A stretch of 64,000 nucleotides of DNA from Permianibacter fluminis (GCF_013179735.1 NZ_JABMEG010000001.1:2542001-2606000), one strand, 5' to 3'. Counted from the stretch's first letter, positions 1-12,270 are shown. Made by a program: numbers and translations. Notes: generated by a model not told the origin, from the letters alone.

Positions 1-709
<709 letters not shown>

Positions 710-730
710 GCTCGATGTGCCTATAAAGAT

Positions 731-754
731 AATGGGGGCCTTTAGGCCCCCATT
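731..754 (-). terminator. Rho-independent terminator of gltA
   Basis: A perfect 10-bp inverted repeat (AATGGGGGCC / GGCCCCCATT, 4-nt loop) lies 32 bp beyond the gltA stop. It is followed on the minus strand by an A/T-rich ATTATCTTTAT tract. Confidence 0.8.
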
Positions 755-785
755 ATCGCACAGCTTCAACGAACCAAACGATGGC

Positions 786-2081
786 CTAACCACGCTTACC
801 AAGTTCAACATAGTTACGCTCGGTATGCCCGGTGTAGAGCTGACGCGGGCGGCCGATCTTCTGGCTTGGCTCGGCGATCATTTCTTTCCACTGGGCGACC
901 CAGCCGGTGGTGCGGGCCAGCGCAAACATCACGGTAAACATGTTCATCGGAATGCCCATGGCCTTCATGATGATGCCCGAATAGAAATCGACGTTCGGGT
1001 ACAGTTTTTTCTCGACGAAGTAGGGGTCCTGCAGCGCAATGCGCTCCAGCTCCATCGCCACTTTCAGCAGCGGATCATTATCGGCGCCGAGGTGGTGCAG
1101 CACTTCATGGGCGGTTTGCCGCATGATGGTGGCGCGCGGATCAAAGTTCTTGTACACGCGGTGACCAAAGCCCATCAGACGGAACGAGTCGTTCTTGTCC
1201 TTGGCGCGGCGGATGTATTCCGGAATACGGTCAACGCTGCCGATTTCCTGCAGCATGTTCAGGCAGGCTTCGTTGGCGCCACCGTGAGCCGGGCCCCACA
1301 GCGACGCGATACCTGCTGCGATGCAAGCGAACGGGTTGGCGCCCGACGAACCGGCTAGGCGAACAGTCGAGGTCGAGGCGTTCTGTTCGTGATCGGCATG
1401 CAGAATCAGGATGCGGTCAATCGCGCGCACCAGAATCGGATTCGGTTCGTATTCTTCCGCCGGCACGGCGAACATCATGCGCAGGAAGTTGGCTGAATAC
1501 GACAGGTTGTTTTTCGGATACACGAACGGCTGACCGATGCTGTATTTGTAGCTCATCGCAGCCAGTGTCGGTACTTTGGCAATCAGGCGAATCGCGCTGA
1601 TTTCGCGATGGACCGGATTGGTGATGTCGAGCGAGTCGTGATAGAACGCCGACAGCGCACCGACCACGCCGATCATGATCGACATCGGGTGGGCATCACG
1701 GCGGAAACCCTGGAAGAACCGGGCCATCTGCTCGTGCACCATGGTGTGGTGGGTGATGCGGTAATTCCAGTCTTCGAGTTCGGCCTTGTTTGGCAGTTCA
1801 CCGTTTACCAGCAGGTAAGCGACTTCCAGAAAATCGGATTTTTCGGCCAGCTGGTTGATGGGGTAGCCGCGGTATTGCAGCACGCCGGCATCGCCATCGA
1901 TATAGGTGATCTTCGATTCGCAGGCGGCCGTAGCCATGAAGCCCGGATCGTAGGTAAACAGCTTGGCATCGCCCAATTTGCGGATGTCGACGACATCGTA
2001 ACCCTGGGTCGGCGAGTGGATCGGCAGCGAGACGGGCTCGGCGCGGTCAGGCAGGTGCAGTGTGGCGACCTTGTCTGCCAT
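786..2081 (-). CDS. gltA: Citrate synthase (hexameric, type II)
   Basis: This enzyme condenses oxaloacetate with acetyl-CoA to citrate, the entry step of the TCA cycle. The 431-residue length matches Gram-negative type II enzymes. Catalytic residues are visible in order: His in [11 protein letters not shown], His in [13 protein letters not shown] and Asp in NVDFYSG. The N-terminal beta-domain typical of the NADH-regulated hexameric form is present ([14 protein letters not shown] follows it). A strong AAGGAG site precedes ATG 2081. The gene is transcribed away from sdhCDAB, the usual divergent arrangement in gammaproteobacteria, so the 352-bp gap should hold both promoters. Confidence 0.97.
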   Translation of the reverse strand: MADKVATLHLPDRAEPVSLPIHSPTQGYDVVDIRKLGDAKLFTYDPGFMATAACESKITYIDGDAGVLQYRGYPINQLAEKSDFLEVAYLLVNGELPNKAELEDWNYRITHHTMVHEQMARFFQGFRRDAHPMSIMIGVVGALSAFYHDSLDITNPVHREISAIRLIAKVPTLAAMSYKYSIGQPFVYPKNNLSYSANFLRMMFAVPAEEYEPNPILVRAIDRILILHADHEQNASTSTVRLAGSSGANPFACIAAGIASLWGPAHGGANEACLNMLQEIGSVDRIPEYIRRAKDKNDSFRLMGFGHRVYKNFDPRATIMRQTAHEVLHHLGADNDPLLKVAMELERIALQDPYFVEKKLYPNVDFYSGIIMKAMGIPMNMFTVMFALARTTGWVAQWKEMIAEPSQKIGRPRQLYTGHTERNYVELGKRG

Positions 2082-2433
2082 GGTGTGCTCCTTAGACGGG
2101 CATGGAGGGCGCGCAAATCTATCGCGCCGCGTTTGACGTAAACAGAGCGTTAGTATCGCTCAGGCAGGGGCGGGGAAACTATAGGCGAAATGGGGGCAAC
2201 GTCAATTCGTCAATAGTGGCCTCGACAATGGCGCAATTGCTCAAAGCTTGTGCAATTCCCGAGGAATTCGCTATGAAAACTATCGTTGTCAGCGATTTGT
2301 CATCGGGGAGGGGCGCGCCTATAATTCGGCGGCCGCGCGGCAGCGGGCCTGAATCGGTTGATGATCAGGTTCCATTTGGCAGTCGCGCATCCGCCTCTTT
2401 GTCGGGGCCCACTCAAACAAGACGCATAAAACC
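2082..2433. promoter_or_regulatory. Divergent gltA / sdhC intergenic region
   Basis: A 352-bp non-coding stretch lies between the divergent gltA and sdhC starts and must carry both promoters. Known regulators of this locus in enterobacteria include ArcA, Fur/RyhB and CRP, but I cannot point to convincing binding sites. No gene is supported here. Confidence 0.6.
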
Positions 2434-2817
2434 GTGACCAAGCAACGTCCTGTCTTCCTGCCGCTTGCACCGGCTGACGTGATGGGGATGCCGGTGATGG
2501 CCATCACCTCCATCCTGCACCGCATCTCTGGCATTGTGCTGTTTCTGGGGCTGCCGGCCCTGCTGTATATGCTGCAAAAGTCGCTGGCTTCCGAGGCCAG
2601 TTTCGCTGAGTTGAAAGACTGCCTGGCTGCCGGTTGGGCCAAGCTGGCATTTTGGCTGCTGCTGTCAGCCGTGGCGTTTCACGTCATTGCCGGCGTCCGC
2701 CACCTGATCATGGACCTCGGTCATTTGGAAACCAAAGAGGGCGGCCACAAGGCGGCTTCGACCGTGCTGGTGCTGTTTGTCATTGCCGCCGCGTTGCTGG
2801 GGGTGTTCGTATGGTAA
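2434..2817 (+). CDS. sdhC: Succinate dehydrogenase cytochrome b556 subunit
   Basis: SdhC is a membrane anchor of complex II that binds heme b and ubiquinone. The protein of 127 residues from a GTG start shows the family signature SILHRISG near the N-terminus (quinone-site Ser and Arg). Three hydrophobic helices follow, and the heme-ligand His lies in the VRHLIMDLGH segment. The GTG at 2434 gives the standard N-terminus (TKQRPVFLPL). Its stop overlaps the sdhD start by 7 bp, indicating one operon sdhCDAB. Confidence 0.95.
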   Translation: MTKQRPVFLPLAPADVMGMPVMAITSILHRISGIVLFLGLPALLYMLQKSLASEASFAELKDCLAAGWAKLAFWLLLSAVAFHVIAGVRHLIMDLGHLETKEGGHKAASTVLVLFVIAAALLGVFVW

Positions 2818-3170
2818 AGGTCGCGACCTCCCTGGGCCGTAGCGGCCTGCATGACTGGCTGATCCAGCGGCTGTCGGCCGTGGTCATGCTGGCCTATGTC
2901 CTGTATCTGCTGGGCTACCTGATTGGCGCCTACATGGTCCAGCCGGAGCTGAGCTTCGGCCTGTGGCAGGGCTTTTTTGCCCGGCCAGTGGTCAAGATTG
3001 CCAGCTTCCTGGCCCTGCTGGCTGTGGTCAGCCATGCCTGGATCGGCATCTGGACCGTCTTCACCGATTACGTCAAACCGGTCGCCGTTCGGGTGGTGCT
3101 GCAAAGCCTGCTGATCGTCACCTGTCTGAGCCTGCTGTTCTGGGGCTTTTCCATTTTGTGGGGTGTGTAA
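2811..3170 (+). CDS. sdhD: Succinate dehydrogenase hydrophobic membrane anchor subunit
   Basis: The protein of 119 residues has three transmembrane helices. The motif SHAWIGIWTVFTDYVKP carries the SdhD heme-ligand His and the quinone-site Asp-Tyr pair. The ATG at 2811 overlaps the end of sdhC, and the stop abuts the sdhA ATG directly. With SdhC it forms the cytochrome b and quinone site of complex II in the inner membrane. Confidence 0.95.
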   Translation: MVKVATSLGRSGLHDWLIQRLSAVVMLAYVLYLLGYLIGAYMVQPELSFGLWQGFFARPVVKIASFLALLAVVSHAWIGIWTVFTDYVKPVAVRVVLQSLLIVTCLSLLFWGFSILWGV

Positions 3171-4940
3171 ATGGCGTATGCCGTTCAAACCTTTGACGCC
3201 GTCATCATTGGTGCCGGCGGCGCCGGCATGCGGGCGTCCTTGCAGCTGGCCCAGGCCGGCCTGAAGACCGCACTGGTCTCGAAAGTCTTCCCGACCCGTT
3301 CCCATACGGTAGCCGCCCAAGGCGGCATCACGGTCGCACTGGGCAATACCCATGAGGACGACTGGCGCTGGCATATGTATGACACCGTCAAGGGCTCCGA
3401 TTACATCGGTGACCAGGACGCCATCGAATACATGTGCTCGGTCGGCCCGCAGGCCATTTATGAGCTCGAGCACATGGGCCTGCCGTTCTCCCGTAACAAG
3501 GAAGGCCGGATTTACCAGCGGCCGTTTGGCGGCCAGTCCAAGAATTTTGGTGGCGAACAAGCTGCCCGCACCGCCGCCGCCGCCGACCGTACCGGCCACG
3601 CCCTGCTGCACACGCTGTATCAGCAGAACGTCAAGGCCAAGGCCGATGTGTACAGCGAATGGTTCGCGCTCGATCTGGTCATGAACGACAAGGGCGAGTG
3701 TGGCGGCGTTACCGTCATGAACATCGAAACCGGCGAAATCGTTGTGTTCAAAGCCCGGGCGGTGATTTTTGCCACCGGCGGTGCCGGCCGTATTTATTCC
3801 TCGACCACCAACGCCTTCATCAACACCGGCGACGGTGTCGGCATGGCGCTGCGCGCCGGCCTGCAAGTGCAGGACATGGAATTCTGGCAATTCCACCCGA
3901 CCGGTATTGCCGGCGCCGGTGTGCTGGTGACCGAAGGTTGCCGCGGTGAGGGGGGTTATCTGGTCAACAAGGACGGCGAACGCTTCATGGAGCGTTACGC
4001 GCCGAACGCCAAAGACTTGGCTGGCCGTGACGTCGTTGCCCGCTCGATGATCAAAGAAATCATTGCTGGTCGTGGCATGAAACTGCCGGACGGTTCCGAT
4101 TATGTTTACCTGAAGCTCGATCACCTCGGCGAGAAAACGCTGAACGAACGGCTGCCGGGTATCTGCGAGCTGGCGAAGACCTTTGCTCACGTTGATCCGG
4201 TCAAGGCGCCGATTCCGGTCGTGCCGACCTGCCATTACATGATGGGCGGGATCCCGACCAACGTGCACGGTCAGGCGCTGGTCAGTCGCAATGGCAAGGA
4301 TCAGGTTGTTCCGGGTCTGTACGCCGTCGGCGAAATCGCCTGCGTGTCGGTGCACGGTGCCAACCGTCTGGGCGGCAACTCGCTGCTGGATCTGGTGGTG
4401 TTTGGTCGCGCCGCCGGTCTGCACGTCACCGAAGCACTGCGCAAGGACGAACTGGGTTTCAGCAACATCAGCGACAGCGACATCGACAAAGCGATGGCCC
4501 GCTACAACCGCTGGGAAAACAGCAAAGACGGCGAAGATCCGGCGGTGCTGCGCAAAGCCATGCAGACCTGCATGCAGAACTATTTCGGCGTGTTCCGTAC
4601 CGGCGACTCGATGGCGAAAGGTTTTGCCGAACTCAAAGCCCTGCGTGCCCGTTTGCAAAACGGCGTACTGAAGGACAAGAGCAAGACCTTCAATACCCAG
4701 CGGGTCGAGTGCATGGAGCTCGACAACCTGATGGAAACGGCGTTTGCCACCGCGATGTCGGCCAATTACCGGACCGAGAGTCGTGGCGCCCATGCCCGCG
4801 AAGATTTCGAGAATCGCGACGACGAAAACTGGCTCTGCCACTCGGTTTACGATCCGACCAGCGAAACCATGAGCAAGCGCGGCGTCAACATGCAGCCGAA
4901 AACGGTTGAAGCGTTCGCGCCGAAAGTTCGCACGTACTAA
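3171..4940 (+). CDS. sdhA: Succinate dehydrogenase flavoprotein subunit
   Basis: SdhA oxidises succinate to fumarate using covalently bound FAD on the cytoplasmic face. The 589-residue length is normal. The N-terminal FAD motif GAGGAGMRA, the flavin-linking His in [10 protein letters not shown], the active-site segment [15 protein letters not shown] and the [10 protein letters not shown] motif are all present. Its start immediately follows the sdhD stop, so translation is tightly coupled. A long antisense open frame overlaps this gene and is rejected as a codon-bias artefact. Confidence 0.98.
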   Translation: MAYAVQTFDAVIIGAGGAGMRASLQLAQAGLKTALVSKVFPTRSHTVAAQGGITVALGNTHEDDWRWHMYDTVKGSDYIGDQDAIEYMCSVGPQAIYELEHMGLPFSRNKEGRIYQRPFGGQSKNFGGEQAARTAAAADRTGHALLHTLYQQNVKAKADVYSEWFALDLVMNDKGECGGVTVMNIETGEIVVFKARAVIFATGGAGRIYSSTTNAFINTGDGVGMALRAGLQVQDMEFWQFHPTGIAGAGVLVTEGCRGEGGYLVNKDGERFMERYAPNAKDLAGRDVVARSMIKEIIAGRGMKLPDGSDYVYLKLDHLGEKTLNERLPGICELAKTFAHVDPVKAPIPVVPTCHYMMGGIPTNVHGQALVSRNGKDQVVPGLYAVGEIACVSVHGANRLGGNSLLDLVVFGRAAGLHVTEALRKDELGFSNISDSDIDKAMARYNRWENSKDGEDPAVLRKAMQTCMQNYFGVFRTGDSMAKGFAELKALRARLQNGVLKDKSKTFNTQRVECMELDNLMETAFATAMSANYRTESRGAHAREDFENRDDENWLCHSVYDPTSETMSKRGVNMQPKTVEAFAPKVRTY

Positions 4941-4991
4941 TTTTTGCCATCAGCTATCGCTGTTGGCAGAACTGGACAGGAGCAGTCTGTC

Positions 4992-5690
4992 ATGCGTTTT
5001 CAGATTTACCGTTACAACCCGGAAACCGACAACGAACCGAGCATGCAGGAGTTCGAAGTCGATGTGCCGGAAGGTCGCGACATGATGCTGCTCGAAGCGC
5101 TGCATCTGATCAAAGAAAAAGACACCACCCTGACGTTCCGCCGGTCCTGCCGTGAAGGCGTCTGCGGTTCCGACGGTATGAACATCAACGGCAAAAACGG
5201 TCTGGCCTGCACGACGCCGGTCAAGTCGTTGAAGCAGCCGGTTGTCGTGCGGCCGTTGCCGGGTCTGCCGGTGGTGCGTGATTTGATCGTCGACATGTCG
5301 ATGTTCTACAAGCAATACGAACGGATCAAACCGTTCCTGCAGAACAGCACGCCTGCGCCGGCAAAAGAACGGCTGCAAACGCCGGAAGATCGGGAAAAGA
5401 TGGAAGGGCTGTGGGAATGCATTCTGTGCGCCTGCTGCTCCACTTCGTGCCCGTCGTTCTGGTGGAACCCGGACAAGTTCGTCGGTCCAGCCGGTCTGCT
5501 GCAGGCCTATCGCTTCCTGGCCGACAGTCGCGACACCGCGACCGAAACCCGGTTGAATGATTTGGATGATGCCTACAGCGTGTTCCGTTGCCGCGGCATC
5601 ATGAACTGCGTCAATGTCTGTCCGAAAGGTCTGAATCCGACCCGGGCGATTGGCAAAATCCGCAGCATGCTGTTGCAGCGTGGCGCCTGA
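4992..5690 (+). CDS. sdhB: Succinate dehydrogenase iron-sulfur subunit
   Basis: The 232-residue protein carries electrons from FAD to quinone. All three cluster motifs are visible: the [2Fe-2S] set CREGVCGSDGMNINGKNGLAC, the [4Fe-4S] set CILCACCSTSCPS, and the [3Fe-4S] CRGIMNCVNVCPKGLNP. ATG 4992 was chosen because it gives the conserved RFQIYRYNPE N-terminus and has an AGGAG site about 9 nt upstream. The frame extends to 4944 but that extension is not conserved in type. It is the last gene of sdhCDAB. Confidence 0.96.
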   Translation: MRFQIYRYNPETDNEPSMQEFEVDVPEGRDMMLLEALHLIKEKDTTLTFRRSCREGVCGSDGMNINGKNGLACTTPVKSLKQPVVVRPLPGLPVVRDLIVDMSMFYKQYERIKPFLQNSTPAPAKERLQTPEDREKMEGLWECILCACCSTSCPSFWWNPDKFVGPAGLLQAYRFLADSRDTATETRLNDLDDAYSVFRCRGIMNCVNVCPKGLNPTRAIGKIRSMLLQRGA

Positions 5691-5755
5691 GTTGCCGGTC
5701 CGGTTGTTGATGAACCGTCCGCGCGCAGGCGCTGAACAAAAGTAGTAAGGCAGAG

Positions 5756-5788
5756 CCGTGTGAGCGCAAAAGGTGCTCACGCGGTTTT
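5756..5788 (+). terminator. Probable terminator or attenuator after sdhB
   Basis: A 10-bp stem with one mismatch (CCGTGTGAGC / GCTCACGCGG, 9-nt loop) is followed by TTTTGCTGTCTTT. It lies in the 219-bp gap before sucA and could separate sdh and suc transcription only partly. Confidence 0.55.
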
Positions 5789-5909
5789 GCTGTCTTTGGG
5801 CCTTTTTGATTTTAATGGAAGAGGCTAACGGCCCTGTCGGCTGGTTGCGGCAGGATTGTTTGTTGGGTCGGTAACGGCTCAATCATCGGACTCACAAAGG
5901 GTGAGTAAC

Positions 5910-8720
5910 ATGTCAGGTATTGCAGAGCTCTTTTCGACGAGCTATCTCAACGGCGGCTCGGCCGCTTATATCGAAGAACTGTACGAGCAGTTTCTCGCCG
6001 ATCCGGCGTCGGTGCCGGAAAACTGGCAACAGCTGTTCCGCGAACTGCGGCAAGGCGCGGCCGATTCCGCGCATGAGCCGGTCAAGGCGTATTTTCGCGA
6101 TGCCTGGAAACGTCCCACCACCGTAGTGGTGCAGGGCGCTGGCAAAAACGAAGAACATGATGCCAAACAGGTTGGCGTGCTGCGTCTCATCAACGCCTAT
6201 CGAGCCCGTGGTCACCAACATGCCCAGCTCGATCCGCTTGGTATCTGGAAACAAGAACATCTCTCGGACCTGACGCTGGAATACCACGGTCTGTCCGAAC
6301 GCGATTACAACACCACGTTCCGCTCGACGCTGTATGGCGCGACTGAACGGACCCTGAAAGACATTCACGAGCATCTGAGCCAGTGCTACACCAGCACCGT
6401 CGGCTTTGAAGGCTCGCACATCACCAACCAGAATGAACGCATCTGGTTGCGTGAATACATCGAAAGCTCGCGCTGCAAACCGCAGCTGAAAGCCGACAGC
6501 CGCAAAACGCTGCTGCAAGGCCTGACTGCCGCCGAAGGTCTTGAGCGCTATCTCGGCGCAAAATTCCCCGGCGCCAAGCGCTTCTCACTGGAAGGCGGTG
6601 ATGCCTTCATCCCGATGATGGGCGAAATGATCCAGCGCGCCGGTGAGCAGGGCGTCAAGGAAGTGGTGATCGGCATGGCCCACCGCGGCCGATTGAACAT
6701 GCTGGTCAACATTCTGGGCAAAAGCCCGGCCGATTTGTTTGACGCATTTGCCGGCAAGCATGCCGAGGTGCATGGCTCTGGCGATGTCAAATACCACATG
6801 GGCTTCTCGTCCGATTGCGAAACGGTTGGCGGCAAGGTTCACCTTGCGCTGGCGTTCAACCCGTCACATCTGGAAATCGTCTCGCCGGTGGTGACCGGTT
6901 CGGTGCGGGCACGGCAGGAGCGTCGCGAGCTGGATCTGGTCGGCCAGGACACCCGCAATCAGGTGCTCGGCGTTTCGGTGCACGGTGACTCGGCTTTCAC
7001 CGGCCAGGGCGTCGTGATGGAAACCTTCAACATGTCGCAGGCGCGTGGTTACACCACCGGCGGCACGGTCCACATCGTCATCAACAACCAGGTCGGTTTC
7101 ACCACCAACCGTCAGGATGACGTGCGTTCGACCTCGTACTGCACCGACATCGCCAAGATGGTTCAGGCGCCGATTTTCCACGTCAATGCCGATGATGCCG
7201 AAGCGGTGTTGTTCGTCACCCAGTTGGCGCTCGACTATCGCATCAAGTTCAAGAAAGACGTGGTGATCGATCTGGTCTGCTATCGCCGTTGGGGTCATAA
7301 CGAAGCCGACGAACCGACCGCAACGCAGCCGGTCATGTACAAAGAAATCAAGGCACGCGCCACCGCGCGGCAGATTTATGCCGAACAGCTGGTCAAAGCC
7401 GGTCATCTGAAAGACGCCGATGTGCAAGCGCTGGTGGATGACTATCGCAAGAAGCTCGATGCCGGCGAACAAGTCGCGCCGGGCATTGTGCCGTTCCAGA
7501 AGAGCGAATTCTCCGCAGACTGGTCGCCGTATTTCGGTCAGCGCTGGACGGCTGCGGCCGACACCACGGTCGATCAGGATCGCTTGAAGCGTCTGGGCGA
7601 AAAAATTACCGCGGTACCGGCCGGTTTCAAATTGCAGCCGCGGGTCGCCAAGATTGTTGATGACCGCAAAAAAATGACTGCCGGCGAATTGCCGCTGGAT
7701 TGGGGCTACGCCGAAACGTTGGCCTACGCCGCGCTGTTGGAAGACGGTTATCGGGTCCGCATTTCCGGTCAGGATTGCGGCCGCGGCACCTTCTTCCATC
7801 GCCACGCGGTGTGGCATGAGCAGGAAACCGGCAACACCCACGAAGTGCTGAAAAACATTTCCGACAAACAAGCGCCGTTTACTGTCATTGACTCGGTGCT
7901 GTCGGAAGAAGCGGTGTTGGCTTTCGAATACGGTTATGCCACCACATCACCCACCTCGTTGGTGATTTGGGAGGCGCAATTCGGCGACTTCGCCAACGGC
8001 GCGCAAGTGGTGATTGACCAATTCATTTCCAGTGGCGAGCAGAAGTGGGGCCGCTTGTGTGGTCTGACGTTGCTGCTGCCGCACGGTTATGAAGGCCAGG
8101 GCCCGGAACATTCGTCCGCCCGTCTGGAGCGCTTCCTGCAACTGTGCGCCGAACAGAACATGCAGGTGGTGGTGCCGACCACGCCGGCGCAAGTTTTCCA
8201 CATGCTGCGCCGGCAGATGATTCGTCCGCTGCGCCGGCCGCTCATCGTCATGTCGCCGAAGTCCTTGCTGCGTCACCGTCTGGCGACCTCGTCGCTGGAA
8301 GAGCTTAGCAGCGGCAAATTCAAGACCGTCATTGGCGAGATCGATCAGCTCGATCCGAAGCAGGTCAAGCGGGTGGTGATTTGTTCCGGCAAGGTTTATT
8401 ACGATCTGCTCGAAACCCGCCGCGCCCAGAACCGCACCGACGTGGCCATTGTCCGGGTCGAGCAGTTGTATCCGTTCCCGACCGCCAGTCTGAAGAAAGC
8501 GCTGGAGCCATACCAGCACGTGCGTGAATACGCCTGGTGTCAGGAAGAGCCGAAGAATCAGGGCGCCTGGTACAACAGCAAACACCACTTCAAGGAATGC
8601 CTGCCGAGCGGGTTCGTGCTGAGCTTCGCCGGTCGCCCGGCGTCGGCAGCACCGGCAGTCGGTTACACCTCGGTACATGATGAACAACAGAAAGAATTGA
8701 TCGCCAAGGCGCTTGGCTAA
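5910..8720 (+). CDS. sucA: 2-oxoglutarate dehydrogenase E1 component
   Basis: SucA is the thiamine-diphosphate-dependent decarboxylase of the 2-oxoglutarate dehydrogenase complex. The 936-residue length matches the family. The start ATG 5910 ([20 protein letters not shown]) gives the usual N-terminal E2-interacting peptide and has an AAAGGGTGAG site. The frame extends upstream to 5856 without support. Visible motifs include GMAHRGRLN, the ThDP-binding region GDSAFTGQG through INNQVGFTT, and the C-terminal EEPKNQGAW. It is followed 71 bp later by sucB. Confidence 0.97.
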   Translation: MSGIAELFSTSYLNGGSAAYIEELYEQFLADPASVPENWQQLFRELRQGAADSAHEPVKAYFRDAWKRPTTVVVQGAGKNEEHDAKQVGVLRLINAYRARGHQHAQLDPLGIWKQEHLSDLTLEYHGLSERDYNTTFRSTLYGATERTLKDIHEHLSQCYTSTVGFEGSHITNQNERIWLREYIESSRCKPQLKADSRKTLLQGLTAAEGLERYLGAKFPGAKRFSLEGGDAFIPMMGEMIQRAGEQGVKEVVIGMAHRGRLNMLVNILGKSPADLFDAFAGKHAEVHGSGDVKYHMGFSSDCETVGGKVHLALAFNPSHLEIVSPVVTGSVRARQERRELDLVGQDTRNQVLGVSVHGDSAFTGQGVVMETFNMSQARGYTTGGTVHIVINNQVGFTTNRQDDVRSTSYCTDIAKMVQAPIFHVNADDAEAVLFVTQLALDYRIKFKKDVVIDLVCYRRWGHNEADEPTATQPVMYKEIKARATARQIYAEQLVKAGHLKDADVQALVDDYRKKLDAGEQVAPGIVPFQKSEFSADWSPYFGQRWTAAADTTVDQDRLKRLGEKITAVPAGFKLQPRVAKIVDDRKKMTAGELPLDWGYAETLAYAALLEDGYRVRISGQDCGRGTFFHRHAVWHEQETGNTHEVLKNISDKQAPFTVIDSVLSEEAVLAFEYGYATTSPTSLVIWEAQFGDFANGAQVVIDQFISSGEQKWGRLCGLTLLLPHGYEGQGPEHSSARLERFLQLCAEQNMQVVVPTTPAQVFHMLRRQMIRPLRRPLIVMSPKSLLRHRLATSSLEELSSGKFKTVIGEIDQLDPKQVKRVVICSGKVYYDLLETRRAQNRTDVAIVRVEQLYPFPTASLKKALEPYQHVREYAWCQEEPKNQGAWYNSKHHFKECLPSGFVLSFAGRPASAAPAVGYTSVHDEQQKELIAKALG

Positions 8721-8728
8721 AGAGATGT

Positions 8729-8755
8729 GAAGTGCGGGACCTGTGCCCGCACTTC
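8729..8755 (+). promoter_or_regulatory. Intercistronic hairpin between sucA and sucB
   Basis: A perfect 10-bp stem (GAAGTGCGGG / CCCGCACTTC) with a 7-nt loop starts 9 nt after the sucA stop. It has no U-run, so it is more likely an mRNA processing or stability element than a terminator. Confidence 0.6.
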
Positions 8756-8791
8756 CTGTGCACGCTGCAAAGGGCAGCAAAGGAGAGAAAG

Positions 8792-10042
8792 ATGAGTATC
8801 GAAATCAAGGTCCCGGTATTGCCGGAATCCGTTGCCGATGCCGTTGTCGCCACTTGGCATAAAAAGCCGGGCGAGTTCGTCAAACGTGATGAAAACCTGG
8901 TCGACATCGAAACCGACAAAGTGGTGCTGGAAGTGGTCGCGCCGGCCGATGGCGTGATCGAAAGCATCCTGAAAGACAAAGGCGCCACGGTTGGCGCGCA
9001 GGAAACCATCGCGCTGTTCAAGGCCGGTGATGCCAGCGCTGCTGCAGCTCCTGCGGCCAAAGTCGACGCACCGAAAACGGAAACGAAAGCGGCGGCGGCA
9101 CCAGCCCCGGCCGTTGCGGCTAGCACTGCCGAAGCCAGTGATGTGCTGACGCCGGCGGTTCGCCGTTTGGTGGCAGAGCATGGCCTTGATGCGAGCAAGA
9201 TCCCAGCCTCGGGCAAAGATGGTCGACTGACCAAGGAAGACGTTGAAGCGTTCATTTCGGGCAAAACCGCCAAGGCCGCTGCGCCGGCTGCTGCAGCGAA
9301 AGCCGCACCGGTCGCTGCACCTGCGGTCGCTGTTCCGGGTTCGCGCGAAGAGCGCCGCGTGCCGATGACTCGTCTGCGTCAACGTATCGCCGAACGTCTG
9401 CTCTCCGCACAACAAAACGCTGCCATTCTCACCACCTTCAATGACGTCAACATGAAGCCGGTGATGGAGCTGCGTGCCAAGTACAAAGAACAATTCGAGA
9501 AGACCCATGGCGTCAAACTTGGCTTCATGAGTTTCTTCGTCAAGGCCGCGACCGAAGCGCTGAAGCGCTATCCGGAAGTCAACGCCTCGATCGACGGTAA
9601 TGATGTGGTCTACCACGGTTACTACGACATCGGCGTTGCGGTCAGCGCGCCTCGTGGTCTGGTCGTGCCGGTGCTGCGTGATACCGATCGCATGGGCTTG
9701 GCCGACATGGAAAAGGCCATCGGCAGTTACGGTCAGAAAGCCAAAGACGGCACCCTGACCGTTGAAGAAATGACCGGCGGCACCTTCACCATTTCCAACG
9801 GTGGCACCTTCGGTTCGTTGTTTGCGACGCCGATTATCAATCCGCCGCAATCGGCCATTCTCGGCATGTTCCGTACCGAAGATCGCGTGATGGCGGTCAA
9901 TGGCCAGGTTGTCATCCAGCCGATGATGTATGTCGCGCTGTCGTACGATCATCGCATCATTGATGGTCGTGAGTCGGTGGGCTTCCTGAAGACCATCAAA
10001 GAGTTCATTGAAGATCCGGCACGTCTGCTGCTGAACGTTTAA
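8792..10042 (+). CDS. sucB: 2-oxoglutarate dehydrogenase E2, dihydrolipoyl succinyltransferase
   Basis: The 416-residue protein transfers the succinyl group to CoA. Domains in order are an N-terminal lipoyl domain (lipoyl Lys in [11 protein letters not shown]), an Ala/Pro-rich linker, a peripheral subunit-binding domain ([18 protein letters not shown]), a second linker, and the catalytic domain ending with the active-site [12 protein letters not shown] motif. ATG 8792 has an AAAGGAG site; the upstream frame extension to 8732 runs over the intercistronic hairpin and is rejected. No E3 (lpd) gene follows, so E3 must be encoded elsewhere. Confidence 0.97.
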   Translation: MSIEIKVPVLPESVADAVVATWHKKPGEFVKRDENLVDIETDKVVLEVVAPADGVIESILKDKGATVGAQETIALFKAGDASAAAAPAAKVDAPKTETKAAAAPAPAVAASTAEASDVLTPAVRRLVAEHGLDASKIPASGKDGRLTKEDVEAFISGKTAKAAAPAAAAKAAPVAAPAVAVPGSREERRVPMTRLRQRIAERLLSAQQNAAILTTFNDVNMKPVMELRAKYKEQFEKTHGVKLGFMSFFVKAATEALKRYPEVNASIDGNDVVYHGYYDIGVAVSAPRGLVVPVLRDTDRMGLADMEKAIGSYGQKAKDGTLTVEEMTGGTFTISNGGTFGSLFATPIINPPQSAILGMFRTEDRVMAVNGQVVIQPMMYVALSYDHRIIDGRESVGFLKTIKEFIEDPARLLLNV

Positions 10043-10057
10043 GAGAGAGGACAGAAC

Positions 10058-11224
10058 ATGAACCTGCATGAATACCAGGCCAAGCAGCTGTTTGCTGAAT
10101 ATGGCTTGCCGGTTTCGCGCGGCGAAACCGTGCGCAGTGGCGAAGAAGCTGTCGCAGCTGCAGAACGCATCGGTGGCGGCCGCTGGGTCGTCAAGGCACA
10201 AATCCACGCCGGTGGTCGCGGCAAGGCCGGCGGCGTCAAGCTGTGCAAGAGCAAGACCGAAGTGGAAGAGGCCGTCAAGGCGATGGTTGGTCGCAACATG
10301 GTGACCTACCAGACCGATTCGAAAGGTCAACCGGTACATCGCGTTTTGATCGAAACCACCACCGATATCGCCAAAGAGCTGTATTTGTCGGCGGTGCTGG
10401 ATCGCGGCACTCGTCGCGTGGTGATCATGGCGTCGACCGAAGGCGGCGTGGACATCGAGAAAGTTGCCCACGACACTCCGGAAAAGATTCTGAAAATCAC
10501 CGTTGACCCGCTGGTTGGCGTGATGCCTTACCAAGCCCGTGAACTCGGTTTTGGTCTCGGTCTGAATCTGGACCAAATCAAAGAGTTCACCAATATCGTT
10601 TCCGGTCTCGGCAAGATGTTTGTCGATCTGGATCTGAGCCTGGTTGAAATCAACCCGCTGGTCATCACCACCGAAGGCAAGCTGCACTGCCTCGACGGCA
10701 AGATCAACGCCGATGACAACGCGCTCTATCGCCAGCCGAAGCTGCGCGACATGTACGATCCGACCCAGGAAGATGAGCGCGAAATCCGTGCCAAGCAATG
10801 GGAACTGAACTACGTCGCGCTCGAAGGCAACATCGGTTGCATGGTCAACGGTGCTGGCCTCGCGATGGCCACCATGGACATCATCAAGTTGCACGGCGGC
10901 AAGCCGGCCAACTTCCTCGACGTTGGTGGCGGTGCGACCAAAGAGCGCGTCTCTGAAGCGTTCAAGATCATTCTGTCGGATGACAACGTTAAAGGCATTC
11001 TGGTCAACATCTTCGGCGGTATCGTTCGCTGCGACATGATCGCCGACGGCATCATCGGCGCCGTGCAAAACGTCGGCGTCAAGGTGCCGGTGGTGGTGCG
11101 TCTGGAAGGCAACAACGCTGAGCTCGGCGCCAAGAAACTGGCCGAGTCGGGTCTGAATATTACGCCGGCGGTCGGTCTGACCGATGCCGCGCAGAAAATC
11201 GTTGCCGCAGTGGGAGGCAAATAA
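10058..11224 (+). CDS. sucC: Succinate-CoA ligase (ADP-forming) beta subunit
   Basis: The 388-residue protein matches the family length. It begins with the typical [12 protein letters not shown] and shows an ATP-grasp domain ([18 protein letters not shown]) and a C-terminal CoA-ligase domain ([24 protein letters not shown]). It forms the nucleotide-binding half of the enzyme that converts succinyl-CoA to succinate with substrate-level phosphorylation. It starts 15 bp after sucB with a GAGAGGA site and overlaps the sucD start by one base (TAATG). Confidence 0.98.
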   Translation: MNLHEYQAKQLFAEYGLPVSRGETVRSGEEAVAAAERIGGGRWVVKAQIHAGGRGKAGGVKLCKSKTEVEEAVKAMVGRNMVTYQTDSKGQPVHRVLIETTTDIAKELYLSAVLDRGTRRVVIMASTEGGVDIEKVAHDTPEKILKITVDPLVGVMPYQARELGFGLGLNLDQIKEFTNIVSGLGKMFVDLDLSLVEINPLVITTEGKLHCLDGKINADDNALYRQPKLRDMYDPTQEDEREIRAKQWELNYVALEGNIGCMVNGAGLAMATMDIIKLHGGKPANFLDVGGGATKERVSEAFKIILSDDNVKGILVNIFGGIVRCDMIADGIIGAVQNVGVKVPVVVRLEGNNAELGAKKLAESGLNITPAVGLTDAAQKIVAAVGGK

Positions 11225-12099
11225 TGAGCGTCTTGATCAACAAAAACACCAAGGTGATTTGCCAAGGCTTCACTGGCAAGCAAGGTACCTTCCACAGCGA
11301 ACAGGCAATCGAATACGGCACCAAGATGGTTGGTGGCGTGACGCCGGGCAAAGGCGGTTCGACTCACCTCGGCCTGCCAGTGTTCGACACCGTGCGCGAA
11401 GCGGTGGCCACCGTCAAACCGGATGCATCGGTTATCTATGTGCCGGCGCCGTACTGCAAAGACTCGATCATCGAAGCCGCTGATGCCGGTGTGCCGTTGA
11501 TCGTCTGCATCACCGAAGGCATTCCGGCGCTGGATATGCTGGAAGTGAAACTGTACGTCGATTCGAAAGGCATCCGCCTGATCGGCCCGAACTGCCCCGG
11601 TATCATCACCCCGGGCGAATGCAAAATCGGCATCATGCCGGGTCACATTCACAAGCCGGGTCGCGTTGGCGTGGTCTCGCGTTCGGGCACGCTGACCTAT
11701 GAAACGGTCAAGCAAACCACCGAACTCGGTTACGGTCAGTCGACCTGTATCGGTATCGGCGGTGACCCGATCCCGGGCACCACTTTCATCGATGCGCTGA
11801 AACTGTTCCAGAACGATCCGCAAACCGAAGCGATCGTCATGGTCGGTGAAATCGGCGGCAGCGCGGAAGAAGAAGCCTGCGAATACATCAAGGCCCACGT
11901 GACCAAGCCAGTGGTTGGTTTCATCGCCGGCATCAGCGCCCCTCCGGGCAAGCGCATGGGCCACGCTGGTGCGATCATCTCCGGTGGCAAAGGTACAGCC
12001 GAAGAGAAGTTCGCGGCCATGGCTGCTGCCAAGGTGCACGCCGTGCGTTCACCGGCCGACATCGGCAAAGGCGTCGCGCAGATCACCGGCTGGAAATAA
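11224..12099 (+). CDS. sucD: Succinate-CoA ligase alpha subunit
   Basis: The 291-residue protein has an N-terminal CoA-binding Rossmann domain ([20 protein letters not shown]) and the ligase domain. The phosphorylated His lies in the conserved GHAGAII segment near the C-terminus. Translation is coupled to sucC through TAATG. A strong terminator follows 23 bp after the stop, closing the suc operon. Confidence 0.98.
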   Translation: MSVLINKNTKVICQGFTGKQGTFHSEQAIEYGTKMVGGVTPGKGGSTHLGLPVFDTVREAVATVKPDASVIYVPAPYCKDSIIEAADAGVPLIVCITEGIPALDMLEVKLYVDSKGIRLIGPNCPGIITPGECKIGIMPGHIHKPGRVGVVSRSGTLTYETVKQTTELGYGQSTCIGIGGDPIPGTTFIDALKLFQNDPQTEAIVMVGEIGGSAEEEACEYIKAHVTKPVVGFIAGISAPPGKRMGHAGAIISGGKGTAEEKFAAMAAAKVHAVRSPADIGKGVAQITGWK

Positions 12100-12122
12100 G
12101 TCAGCACAGTCTGCTGCAATGG

Positions 12123-12155
12123 AAAACGCCCGCTTCTGCGGGCGTTTTCTTTTCT
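12123..12155 (+). terminator. Rho-independent terminator of the suc operon
   Basis: A perfect 11-bp stem (AAAACGCCCGC / GCGGGCGTTTT) with a TTCT loop and the trailing tract TTTTCTTTTCT follows sucD. Confidence 0.92.
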
Positions 12156-12270
12156 GGAACTCATGAAAGGTAGTCAGCGCTGGCCGGACAGGCGCCTGCC
12201 TGATTGCGACCATCCCGGCAGATGAGGCACACTCGGCGGCGATCAGTGCAACCTGCAACGGTGGACGTCA

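Noticed and set aside
2721-4841. 706-codon open frame on the minus strand across sdhD/sdhA
   Set aside because: It lies antisense to the well-supported sdhDA genes. The residue pattern is a typical mirror of GC-rich codon bias, with no family motif.
8717-11068. 783-codon open frame on the minus strand across sucB/sucC
   Set aside because: It is antisense to sucB and sucC, which carry all expected motifs; its sequence is His/Asp/Arg-rich without any domain.
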